From the NCBI RefSeq assembly GCF_000302595.1, contig NZ_JH947127.1, positions 911,501-975,500 on the forward strand: a stretch of DNA of 64,000 nt, in the 5' to 3' direction. Shown piece after piece: positions 9,209-16,920 of this stretch. The notes under the pieces are model-generated. The model saw only the letters and a list, made by a program, of their open reading frames with translations. It was not told the origin of the DNA and ran no database searches. Every line of letters starts with the position of its first letter. The first letter of the stretch is position 1. Source of the DNA: Pedobacter arcticus A12. Its GTDB lineage: Bacteria > Bacteroidota > Bacteroidia > Sphingobacteriales > Sphingobacteriaceae. A program made the translations under genes and the position numbers.

Positions 9209-9216
9209 CAAAATTA
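9209..9216 (-). promoter_or_regulatory. Possible -7 promoter box for uvrA
   Basis: TAATTTTG on the minus strand matches the Bacteroidota -7 consensus TAnnTTTG. It would give a leader of roughly 50 nt before the chosen uvrA ATG. A convincing -33 element was not seen. Confidence 0.4.
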
Positions 9217-9326
9217 ACGAAAAAAGGGCGCATTTTTTGAACAGGCTTGTTCTTTAGAATGTCATTTAACTACTTGACTTTTTGAGAAAAGCCACCTCTA
9301 CAATAAATTATTTTTTCGAAGCTATT

Positions 9327-10706
9327 CTAAAAAACCAATCCCCAAACCCAGTTTACAAAAACAAAAGTCAGTATAATAGAAATCACATTCAAGGCAAAAC
9401 CAGTTTGAACCATTTCTTTGATGGTAATTTTTCCCGAACTAAAAACAATTGCATTTGGCGGAGTAGCAACCGGCAACATAAAAGCACAGGAAGCAGCAAT
9501 TGCAGCGCCTGCCAAAAGTGGCAAAGTTTCTACTCCTAAAGAAACACTTAAAGTAACCAAAACAGGCAAAATCAAACTTGCTGTTGCTGTGTTAGAGGTA
9601 ATTTCTGTTAAAAAGTTTATTACAGCAATCACTAAAACAACAATAGCAAAAGCCGGTAAAAACTTTAGGTATATAAAATAGCTGGCTAGCCAAGTAGTTA
9701 AATCTGTTTGTGCAAAACCTTTCGCTATCGCCAATCCTGCACCAAAAATCAACAATACGTCCCAAGGTAATTTTCTAGCACTCTCCCAATCCATCAAGTT
9801 GCCCTTTCCCTCTCCAGCCGGAATCAAAAACATCAATACTGCACCAACAATGGCAATAATAGTATCATCCAAACCGGGAATAATTGGTTCCCAGATAAAA
9901 GAGCGTGTAAGCCATAAAAAAGCGACAAACACAAAAACCATAGAAACCCGCTTTTCCTGCACAGAAATTTTAGGGAGTTTGTCCATCTCAAAACATTCCG
10001 CATCTGCTTCCTTCTCAATTTTATACCTTGTTAAATAAAACCAAGTAATCAACAGTAAGACAATGCTGAGTGGGGTTGCAAACATCATCCACTTAAAAAA
10101 AGAGATTTCTGCACCTAAAGATTCCTTAACAATTCCTGCTAAAATAATATTTGGAGGCGTACCAATTAAAGTCGCCACCCCACCAATGGATGCCGCATAA
10201 GCAATACCCAACATGAGATTTTTACTAAAGGGCTTTCTATCTCCAAAATGATCCACCACAGATAAACCGATAGGCAACATCATTACGGCCGTTGCAGTGT
10301 TAGAAATCCACATCGATAAAAATGCAGTAGCAATCATAAACCCCAAAATCACTCGCTTTTCACTGGTTCCAACTACCTCTATAATGTTAAATGCAATACG
10401 CTGGTGTAAATTCCATTTTTGTATGGCAAGTCCTATAATAAAACCTCCCATAAAAAGATATATCAGTGGATGGCCATATGAAGTGGTAATTTCTGCCAGC
10501 TTTAATCCGCCGGATAAAGGAAAAATAACAATCGGTAAAATAGAAGCTACCGGCAATTCTACCGCCTCGGTAATCCACCAAAAAGCGACCCATAATGTAC
10601 ACGCCATTACCGATTTCCCTTCTGTAGATAGGCCTTCTATCGGCAAAAACATCACCAATGCAAACAGTACGGGTCCTATAAAAAGGTTGATTCTTTTCCA
10701 GTTCAT
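9327..10706 (-). CDS. SLC13/DASS family sodium-coupled anion transporter
   Basis: A 459-residue inner-membrane carrier of the divalent anion:Na+ symporter family (dicarboxylates or sulfate). It is almost entirely hydrophobic, with about 11-12 helices. The two inverted-repeat signature loops are present: SNTATAVMMLPI near residue 150 and SNTATASLILPV near residue 370, the SNT motifs that bind sodium and substrate carboxylates. A late FMLPVATPPNAIVFSSG segment is also diagnostic. Which anion is carried cannot be decided from sequence; C4-dicarboxylates are a common choice in this family. It is a single gene, divergent from the DUF72 gene. Confidence 0.9.
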   Translation of the reverse strand: MNWKRINLFIGPVLFALVMFLPIEGLSTEGKSVMACTLWVAFWWITEAVELPVASILPIVIFPLSGGLKLAEITTSYGHPLIYLFMGGFIIGLAIQKWNLHQRIAFNIIEVVGTSEKRVILGFMIATAFLSMWISNTATAVMMLPIGLSVVDHFGDRKPFSKNLMLGIAYAASIGGVATLIGTPPNIILAGIVKESLGAEISFFKWMMFATPLSIVLLLITWFYLTRYKIEKEADAECFEMDKLPKISVQEKRVSMVFVFVAFLWLTRSFIWEPIIPGLDDTIIAIVGAVLMFLIPAGEGKGNLMDWESARKLPWDVLLIFGAGLAIAKGFAQTDLTTWLASYFIYLKFLPAFAIVVLVIAVINFLTEITSNTATASLILPVLVTLSVSLGVETLPLLAGAAIAASCAFMLPVATPPNAIVFSSGKITIKEMVQTGFALNVISIILTFVFVNWVWGLVF

Positions 10707-10824
10707 CGAACTAAATTATCACAATTCGGCTTAAATTTTGAATATCTGCAAATTATTATCAAAACAATGCAAGAAAATGCGTGTTAAAATTTTTATTAGA
10801 GCCGATCATAACTAATTTTAAGCC

Positions 10825-11712
10825 ATGCAATTTGGACAAGTAGAAAATCCTGGAGAAATAGACTTTAGCCTTCCGGCGGATGCAAAGGAAACCGCAAAAG
10901 TATTAAAAACCAATAAAGAGAATGACTTTAAGGCTTATGTTGGTTGCGCAAAATGGAACAAGACCGATTTAAAAGGTTTTTATCCGCGAGGAACAAAAGA
11001 CGAACTTGTTTATTACGCAACACAGTTTAACTCCATAGAACTCAACGCAACGTTTTACAGTATTCCCAATAGGCAGCAGGTAATTACCTGGAAAGAGAAA
11101 ACGCCGGAAAATTTCCGATTTTTCCCTAAAATATCTAATACAGTTAGTCACTTTCGCCGGCTGAACAACGTTAAAGAGCCACTTACGCAGTTTTGTGATG
11201 CCATTAGCAATTTTGAAGAAAAACTAGGGATGGTTTTTCTGCAATTGCATGATAATTTTAAACCAAAAGATTTTGACCGCTTGAAAACGTTGGTAGAAGA
11301 ATTTCCAAAAGCAATTCCGTTGGGTATTGAGCTCAGAAACGAAGAGTGGTTTACTGATAAAAAAGTTGCTGACGATATTTTTGAGCTTTTCAACAAACAT
11401 CATATTGCGAATATTTTGGTTGATACTGCCGGCAGGCGGGATATGTTGCACATGAAGCTAACGACCTCACAGGCTTTTATCCGTTACGTTGGCGCAAACC
11501 ACGAAAGTGATTATGCCCGTTTAGATGACTGGGTAAACCGCATTGCGAAATGGAAAAAAGAAGGTTTGCAGGAACTTTATTTCTTTGTTCATCAGAATGT
11601 TGAAAAGGCTTCTCCTCTCCTTTCTGCGCATTTTATTGAGAAGTTGAATAAGGCTTTGGGGTTGGATTTGAAGGTTCCGAGAATGGCTACTGATGAGCCG
11701 ACTTTGTTTTAA
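10825..11712 (+). CDS. DUF72 family protein
   Basis: A 295-residue cytoplasmic protein of the DUF72 family (TIM-barrel-like, YecE group), of unproven function. Family features are the early VGCAKWNKTDLKGFYP segment, the ATQFNSIELNATFYSIP strand, FRFFPKISNTVSHFRRL, the GIELRNEEW motif, and the late FVHQNVEKASP segment. Length is normal. It is transcribed alone, divergently from the SLC13 gene with a gap of about 118 bp, and is followed by a repeat-rich intergenic region. Confidence 0.88.
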   Translation: MQFGQVENPGEIDFSLPADAKETAKVLKTNKENDFKAYVGCAKWNKTDLKGFYPRGTKDELVYYATQFNSIELNATFYSIPNRQQVITWKEKTPENFRFFPKISNTVSHFRRLNNVKEPLTQFCDAISNFEEKLGMVFLQLHDNFKPKDFDRLKTLVEEFPKAIPLGIELRNEEWFTDKKVADDIFELFNKHHIANILVDTAGRRDMLHMKLTTSQAFIRYVGANHESDYARLDDWVNRIAKWKKEGLQELYFFVHQNVEKASPLLSAHFIEKLNKALGLDLKVPRMATDEPTLF

Positions 11713-11884
11713 TTTTTACTTTCTGTAAATGGATTTGCAGGAGTTTTTGCCTTTCCCCACAGGACTTGCCTGCCCTATTGCCGGGCATTGGCAGTGACTT
11801 TTTTCATTCTTTTTTATTTTACTGTTCATTCAAGAGTGCTACGCAATTTTTTTTCGCAAAAAAAGTAACCAAAAAAACTCTCGC

Positions 11885-11965
11885 CTGCGCCCTTTGCTAT
11901 GAATGGTAGTGCTTTTAATTTGTTCATCTCTACCGCAAAGACCAAGGGCGAATTAACGGTTAATT
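11885..11965 (+). repeat. Dispersed repeat family B, copy 1
   Basis: This stretch begins CTGCGCCCTTTGCTA and ends near GACCAAGGGCGAATT; its ends pair (GCGCCCTTTGC against GCAAAG..AAGGGCG) around a roughly 40-nt centre. A second copy lies about 18 kb away at 29843-29920 with the same ends and the shared core AGTGCTTTTAAT. Both copies are preceded by an A-rich tract reading AAAAAGYNACCAAAAAACT-like. It looks like a small non-autonomous element or a structured RNA; nothing nearby encodes an obvious partner. Confidence 0.6.
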
Positions 11966-12033
11966 CAGGTTAGTGCTTGGACTTGCTTGATGGAAAATTG
12001 GATTTCATCTCGACAATTCATTTTCAGCAATGC

Positions 12034-12238
12034 AGGTGCGTTAACGATTGAAACGTCATCCTTTTTTTTGTCGTTCTGAGGTCTAATATATTTCATATAA
12101 ATCAATATGAAATGACGTTTTTCTATAAAACATAAGAAACTGATTTTCAGCTTTTCATAAAAAAAGTCAATGGTAGCGGAGTCGAAGAGTAAGATAAAAA
12201 AAAGATAAAGTGAAAAGCGTGTTAAAATGCCCAAATAA
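12034..12238 (+). repeat. Dispersed repeat family A, copy 1 (full)
   Basis: The left end reads GGTGCGTTAACGATTGAAAC and the right end GCGTGTTAAAATGCCCAAAT. Between them lie about 165 bp of AT-rich sequence. A short full copy is at 32235-32310, a left end only at 22069-22105 and a right end only at 24745-24817. The region between the DUF72 gene and purM holds no credible gene; a reading frame on the minus strand overlapping this repeat is repeat-derived. Confidence 0.6.
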
Positions 12239-12312
12239 AACTTATGCACTTAATTATACCAGCCGATCCTTAAACCTTCCACCTTAAGCCTAAACCTTTT
12301 GCACTAATTTAA

Positions 12313-12320
12313 TATCTTTG
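12313..12320 (+). promoter_or_regulatory. -7 promoter box for purM
   Basis: TATCTTTG fits the Bacteroidota TAnnTTTG box. Transcription would start only a few bases before the purM ATG, so the message would be nearly leaderless. Confidence 0.45.
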
Positions 12321-12327
12321 CGGCAAC

Positions 12328-13506
12328 ATGAGTGATAATAGATATAACCAACGTGGCGTTTCTGCCGGAAAAGAAGATGTACACAATGCCATCAAAAATA
12401 TTGATAAAGGCATTTTCCCTCAGGCTTTCTGCAAAATTATTCCTGATATTTTGGGGAATGACGACGCCTATTGCAACATTATGCATGCAGATGGTGCTGG
12501 CACAAAATCTTCTTTGGCTTATATTTATTGGAAAGAAACTGGTGATATTTCTGTTTGGAAAGGCATTGCTCAAGATGCAATAATTATGAATTTGGATGAT
12601 TTGTTATGCGTTGGCGCAACTGACCATATTTTATTGTCATCCACTATTGGCAGAAATAAAAACCTGATTCCAGGAGAGGTAATTGCCGAAATTATTAACG
12701 GAACAGAGGAAATTTTAGCTGATTTACGCGAAATGGGTATTAATATTTATTCTACCGGTGGCGAAACTGCCGATGTTGGCGATATTGTACGTACCATTAT
12801 TGTGGATTCTACGGTTACTTGCCGAATGAAACGTGAAGACGTGATTTCTAACCATACCATTGCGGATGGCGATGTGATTGTGGGTTTATCATCAAGCGGA
12901 CAAGCAACTTACGAAACGGAATACAATGGTGGAATGGGCTCTAACGGCTTAACCTCTGCCCGTCATGATGTTTTTGAAAAAGCCATTGCTACAAAATTCC
13001 CTGAAAGTTTTGACCCTGCTGTTCCTTTCGACTTGGTTTTTTCGGGTAAAAAAGCGTTAACGGATTTGGTTGAAGTTACTGACGATTTAACTATAACCGC
13101 TGGTAAACTGGTTTTATCGCCAACGAGAACTTACGCTCCGGTGATCAAAAAAATATTAGATCAACATCGTTCCCAAATTCATGGAATGGTGCATTGCAGT
13201 GGTGGTGCGCAAACCAAGGTTTTGCATTTCGTAGAAAACCTGCACATTATCAAAGATAATCTATTCCCAATCCCTCCACTTTTCAAATTAATTCAGGAAC
13301 AATCGGGCACTGACTGGAAAGAAATGTATAAGGTTTTTAATATGGGACACCGAATGGAAATTTACGTCTCGGCTGATGTTGCACAGAGCATTATTGATAT
13401 TTCAAACTCTTTTGGGATTGATGCGCAGATTATTGGACGAGTTGAAAATGCAAATAAAAAACAGGTGACTATTACCAGCGAGTTTGGAGAGTTTGTTTAC
13501 AATTAA
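12328..13506 (+). CDS. purM: Phosphoribosylformylglycinamidine cyclo-ligase (AIR synthase)
   Basis: A 392-residue PurM-type enzyme making aminoimidazole ribotide in purine synthesis. It begins with the YNQRGVSAGKEDVHNAI segment, has the ATP-binding HADGAGTKSSLAY and the STGGETADVGDIV motif, and later the VHCSGGAQTKVLHF region. Bacteroidota PurM is longer than the roughly 345-residue proteobacterial form, and this length matches. The start is set by the promoter-like box immediately upstream. It stands alone, with the aminotransferase gene about 150 bp downstream. Confidence 0.93.
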   Translation: MSDNRYNQRGVSAGKEDVHNAIKNIDKGIFPQAFCKIIPDILGNDDAYCNIMHADGAGTKSSLAYIYWKETGDISVWKGIAQDAIIMNLDDLLCVGATDHILLSSTIGRNKNLIPGEVIAEIINGTEEILADLREMGINIYSTGGETADVGDIVRTIIVDSTVTCRMKREDVISNHTIADGDVIVGLSSSGQATYETEYNGGMGSNGLTSARHDVFEKAIATKFPESFDPAVPFDLVFSGKKALTDLVEVTDDLTITAGKLVLSPTRTYAPVIKKILDQHRSQIHGMVHCSGGAQTKVLHFVENLHIIKDNLFPIPPLFKLIQEQSGTDWKEMYKVFNMGHRMEIYVSADVAQSIIDISNSFGIDAQIIGRVENANKKQVTITSEFGEFVYN

Positions 13507-13657
13507 TATTTCACCAAAATCACCCCTAAATTCAAAAAGGCATTTTACCCAAATAAAACATAAGTGATTACAAGAAATGGCAGAATTATAAATTTAGTTT
13601 TCTTTTTTTCGCCAAATCGTTTCACTTTTCTTTTTTAGATGACTAGCTTTGCTGGCT

Positions 13658-14866
13658 ATGCCAAAAGTCTCATCAAAAGGAGAACAAATGCCAGCTTCCC
13701 CAATAAGGAAGTTGACTCCGTTTGCCGATAAAGCAAAAAAGCAGGGAATAAAAGTATATCATTTAAACATCGGTCAGCCGGATATTGAAACGCCAAAAGC
13801 AATGCTTGACGCGATAAAAAACGCCGACATTGATGTTTGGGAATATACCGCGTCGGAAGGAACAGAGAGTTACAGAGAAAAACTAGCGGCCTATTACAAT
13901 AAGTTAAATTACAACATCACGCCAGAGGATATCATTGTTACCCTTGGCGGTTCGGAAGCAATATTAATTGCTTTGCGTTCTTGCTTTGATATTGACGATG
14001 AAGTATTAATTCCAGAGCCATTTTATGCCAACTACAATGCATTTGCTTGCCAAACAGACGTGGTGGTTTCGCCTATTTCATCGAGTATTGAAACGGGTTT
14101 TGCCCTTCCTTCAGTAAAAGAATTCGAAAAATATATTAATGGACGCACCAAAGCAATCATGATCTGCAATCCTAACAACCCAACCGGCTATTTATACAGC
14201 CAAGAGGAAATGGAGGATTTAAAGGAGCTTGCGCTAAAACATGATTTGTTTATCATAGCCGATGAAGCTTATCGCGAATTCTGTTATGACGGTCGTAAAT
14301 TTATTTCACCAATGCATCTTTCAGGATTGGAACAAAATGTAATTATCGTAGACACAGTTTCTAAAAGATACAGTGCCTGTGGTGCAAGATTGGGATGTTT
14401 GATTACCAAAAACAAAGAAGTTAGAGCTACTGGATTAAAGTTTGCACAGGCCAGATTGAGTGCGGGAATGTTGGAACAGATTGCCGGCGAAGCCGCTTTA
14501 GACACGCCGGATGAATATTTTGAGGAAATAAATAAAGAGTACACTGCTAGAAGAGATATTTTGGTGGAAGCTTTAAACAAAATGGAAGGTGTTTTTTGCC
14601 CTGTTCCTGGTGGCGCCTTTTACGTGGTTGCCAGCCTACCGGTGGATAACGCAGAAAACTTTTGCCGCTGGATTTTGGAAGAATTCAGTTACGAAGGACA
14701 AACGGTAATGATTGCACCAGCAACCGGTTTTTACGTTGGCGATGACAAAGGTTTAAATCAGGTTCGATTGGCTTATGTGATTAATCAGGACGATATTAAA
14801 AAGGCTATGATTTGTTTGGAGAAAGCTTTGGAGGCGTATCCGGGAAGGGGTGCAAGTTTAAAGTAG
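13658..14866 (+). CDS. PLP-dependent aminotransferase, class I (aspartate aminotransferase-like)
   Basis: A 402-residue fold-type I aminotransferase. The NIGQPDIETP motif near residue 40, the CNPNNPTGYLYS motif near residue 175, and DEAYREFCYDGR are typical. The PLP lysine is in DTVSKRYSACGARLG near residue 240, and the C-terminal substrate arginine region reads LNQVRLAYVI. The ATG giving MPKVSSKGEQMPASPIR is used because Bacteroidota homologues start this way; a TTG 9 bp upstream is less likely. The precise amino-acid substrate (aspartate, or another amino acid) is not decided by sequence. Confidence 0.88.
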   Translation: MPKVSSKGEQMPASPIRKLTPFADKAKKQGIKVYHLNIGQPDIETPKAMLDAIKNADIDVWEYTASEGTESYREKLAAYYNKLNYNITPEDIIVTLGGSEAILIALRSCFDIDDEVLIPEPFYANYNAFACQTDVVVSPISSSIETGFALPSVKEFEKYINGRTKAIMICNPNNPTGYLYSQEEMEDLKELALKHDLFIIADEAYREFCYDGRKFISPMHLSGLEQNVIIVDTVSKRYSACGARLGCLITKNKEVRATGLKFAQARLSAGMLEQIAGEAALDTPDEYFEEINKEYTARRDILVEALNKMEGVFCPVPGGAFYVVASLPVDNAENFCRWILEEFSYEGQTVMIAPATGFYVGDDKGLNQVRLAYVINQDDIKKAMICLEKALEAYPGRGASLK

Positions 14867-14936
14867 AAAGTGGAAAGTAGAAAGTTTAAAGTGGAAAGTT
14901 TAGCGTAAAAAGTATAGACTCTTAACTTTAAACTCT

Positions 14937-14944
14937 TAACTTTG
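14937..14944 (+). promoter_or_regulatory. -7 promoter box for ssrA
   Basis: TAACTTTG, a TAnnTTTG match, ends 14 bp before the 5' end of the tmRNA. It lies in a stretch of imperfect AGTGGAAAGTTTAAAG-type direct and inverted repeats between the aminotransferase gene and ssrA, which may also terminate the upstream transcript. Confidence 0.45.
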
Positions 14945-14958
14945 AACTTCTATAAAAT

Positions 14959-15352
14959 GGGCTCGACCGGAATAGACAGGATGGATGATAAGTGTGTAAG
15001 CATGCAGCGCAATGAGGATTCAGCGCTCTAATATTGATTCTCAAAACACAAAAGGCGAAAATAACTACGCTCTTGCTGCTTAATCTTAACATGTTAAGAT
15101 TTGCTTAGTCGTACTTTAGAAGTACGAGCGAGATGTTTCCCGAAGGCCAAGTCTGGCGGCAATCGATCAGGAAGCACAGAAATGCTGGAATAAGGAAAAG
15201 TAAGTTTCGGACTTTTCTCTAAAACTCAAGAAACTAAGGAGTAACCAGATTGTTTATGGTCAAGTTGCTCTCGAAAACCAACCATAAAATAAGCATGTAG
15301 AAAGCGCAACTGGTCCCATGTTTGGACGAGGGTTCGAATCCCTCCGGGTCCA
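14959..15352 (+). ncRNA. ssrA: Transfer-messenger RNA (tmRNA)
   Basis: One-piece tmRNA that rescues stalled ribosomes. The 5' end GGGCTCG can pair with the 3' CGGGTCC to form the acceptor stem (two G-U pairs), followed by discriminator A; the CCA is not encoded. The T arm contains GGTTCGAATCC near the 3' end. The tag reading frame encodes ..GENNYALAA followed by TAA at about 15081, the usual Bacteroidota tag ending. The 3' end is immediately followed by a terminator and then a tyrosine recombinase gene, so ssrA is very probably the integration site of the downstream island. A minus-strand reading frame overlapping its 3' end is spurious. Confidence 0.95.
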
Positions 15353-15378
15353 CTTCTAAAACATCAAAATCAACTAAA

Positions 15379-15410
15379 AACCTGCAAATCAAATGATTGC
15401 AGGTTTTTTT
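15379..15410 (+). terminator. Terminator after ssrA
   Basis: AACCTGCAA pairs with TTGCAGGTT around a 9-nt loop, followed by a run of T. It lies 26 bp after the tmRNA 3' end. Confidence 0.8.
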
Positions 15411-15449
15411 ATTTACCAAAAACTATCAAAATATACATATTTTATGATG

Positions 15450-15502
15450 TTTTGGTGAGTGAGCTGGTGAGTTAAAGACGATTTTCAAATGACTCACCAA
15501 AA
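15450..15502. repeat. 11-bp inverted repeat between ssrA and the integrase gene
   Basis: TTTTGGTGAGT and ACTCACCAAAA are perfectly complementary and enclose 31 bp that contain another GGTGAGT. Placed between the att region and the integrase gene, these could be arm-type recombinase or excision-factor sites. The rest of this 250-bp gap is AT-rich and shows nothing else. Confidence 0.5.
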
Positions 15503-15599
15503 CACTATCAACATGCTGAATATCAACTAGTTTAATGATTGAACATCTTGACTAAACGTCGCTGTTACGCTAAATTTGTAAACTACTTAGTGAATCATT

Positions 15600-16829
15600 A
15601 TGAAAACGAACTTCAGCTTACTTTTTTTTATAAAAAAGCCAAAAAACTACCAATCAGGTCCTGCTCCGATTTACACTAGGATTAAGTCAAATGGAAAACG
15701 TTCAGAGACCAGTACCGGTCAATATTGCGATCCAAAACATTGGAATTCCAATTTCGGAAGAATGCAGGGGAAAAAAGATGACATAAAAATCAAATCATTA
15801 AACGCTAGTCTGGACGAAATACAGAATAAAATTTATAGTGCGCTTCAATTTTTGCAAGAAAACAATCAAGAAATTACTGCGGAAAACATAAGGAATCAAT
15901 ATATTGGAAAGCCTACTAGTCGTCCATTTACTTTGGTCGAGGTTTTTAACGACCATAATGAAAAAATGAGAGCCTTAATCGGCAAGGAATACACCAAAGG
16001 AACCCACCTTCGATATGTAACATCTCTGAAACACACTGTAGCTTTCCTAAAATGGAAATTCAAAATAAAAGATATAGAACTGAATCGTATAGATCATTCT
16101 TTCATTATGGATTATGAATTTTATTTAAGATCAGTTCGTAATTGTGCAAATAATTCAGCAGTAAAGTATATCCGCAACTTCGGCAAAATTATACATATAT
16201 GCGTGGCTAATCAGTGGATTAATCACGATCCTTTTCTCTCCTATAAGAGTAAGTTTAAAAAAGTGGAAAGAATATTTTTGACTAAGGAAGAACTCCAAAG
16301 GCTGGCAGATAAAGAGTTCGAATTTAATCGATTGGCATACGTAAGAGATGTGTTTTTATTTTGTTGTTTTACGGGATTAGCCTATGTGGATGTTAAACAA
16401 CTAAGAAAACAAGATATCGTAATAGGGATAGATGGAGAAAAATGGATTTCCATTAAAAGGCAAAAGACAAATGTGCCGTCAAAAATACCTATTCTTCCTA
16501 TGGCAATTAGGCTCCTAAATAAATATGAAAATCATCCTCAATGCGAGGAAAATGCGGCTGTTCTACCGGTCCTAAGCAACCAAAAAATGAATGCATATTT
16601 GAAAGAAGTTACTGACTTATGTGGTGTACATAAAAATGTAACATTCCATATTGCGAGACATACGTTTGCTACCACAGTAACGCTTTTAAATGGTGTTCCT
16701 ATTGAAACTGTGTCCAAGATGCTAGGTCATACAAACATCAAAACCACGCAACATTACGCAAAAATATTAGACATCAAGGTAAGTGCCGATATGAAAACAC
16801 TTAAAGAAAGAATAGAAATGGAATATTAA
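15600..16829 (+). CDS. Tyrosine recombinase / integrase of a mobilizable island
   Basis: A 409-residue phage-integrase-family protein with the Bacteroidota layout: an N-terminal arm-binding domain (about 1-95), a SAM-like core-binding domain (about 105-215) and a catalytic domain. Visible catalytic residues are HIARHTF (His and Arg), LGHTNIKTTQHY with the second His, and the nucleophile Tyr near residue 386. The first catalytic arginine, normally in TGLR, is replaced: the motif reads FTGLAYVDV. Loss of this arginine is known for CTnDOT-type integrases, so the enzyme need not be dead. It lies about 250 bp past ssrA and points away from it, consistent with site-specific insertion at ssrA. Confidence 0.92.
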   Translation: MKTNFSLLFFIKKPKNYQSGPAPIYTRIKSNGKRSETSTGQYCDPKHWNSNFGRMQGKKDDIKIKSLNASLDEIQNKIYSALQFLQENNQEITAENIRNQYIGKPTSRPFTLVEVFNDHNEKMRALIGKEYTKGTHLRYVTSLKHTVAFLKWKFKIKDIELNRIDHSFIMDYEFYLRSVRNCANNSAVKYIRNFGKIIHICVANQWINHDPFLSYKSKFKKVERIFLTKEELQRLADKEFEFNRLAYVRDVFLFCCFTGLAYVDVKQLRKQDIVIGIDGEKWISIKRQKTNVPSKIPILPMAIRLLNKYENHPQCEENAAVLPVLSNQKMNAYLKEVTDLCGVHKNVTFHIARHTFATTVTLLNGVPIETVSKMLGHTNIKTTQHYAKILDIKVSADMKTLKERIEMEY

Positions 16830-16920
16830 ATTTTAATAGCCATATTATAATTCGGGCTAACTCAGTTAGCCTGAATTAAATCAATTTTGGGTTTTGATTA
16901 GTTGTAATTCCAGCTACTAA

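Noticed and set aside
9282-10734. Several plus-strand frames over the SLC13 gene
   Set aside because: They are shadows of a membrane-protein gene on the other strand, with no family features.
11965-12249. 94-codon minus-strand frame between the DUF72 gene and purM
   Set aside because: It lies almost wholly inside repeat family A copy 1, has no homology-like features, and its composition follows the repeat.
15234-15419. Minus-strand reading frame of 61 codons over the end of ssrA
   Set aside because: It is antisense to the tmRNA 3' end; the DPEGFEPSSKHGT wording is the usual false product of T-arm sequence.
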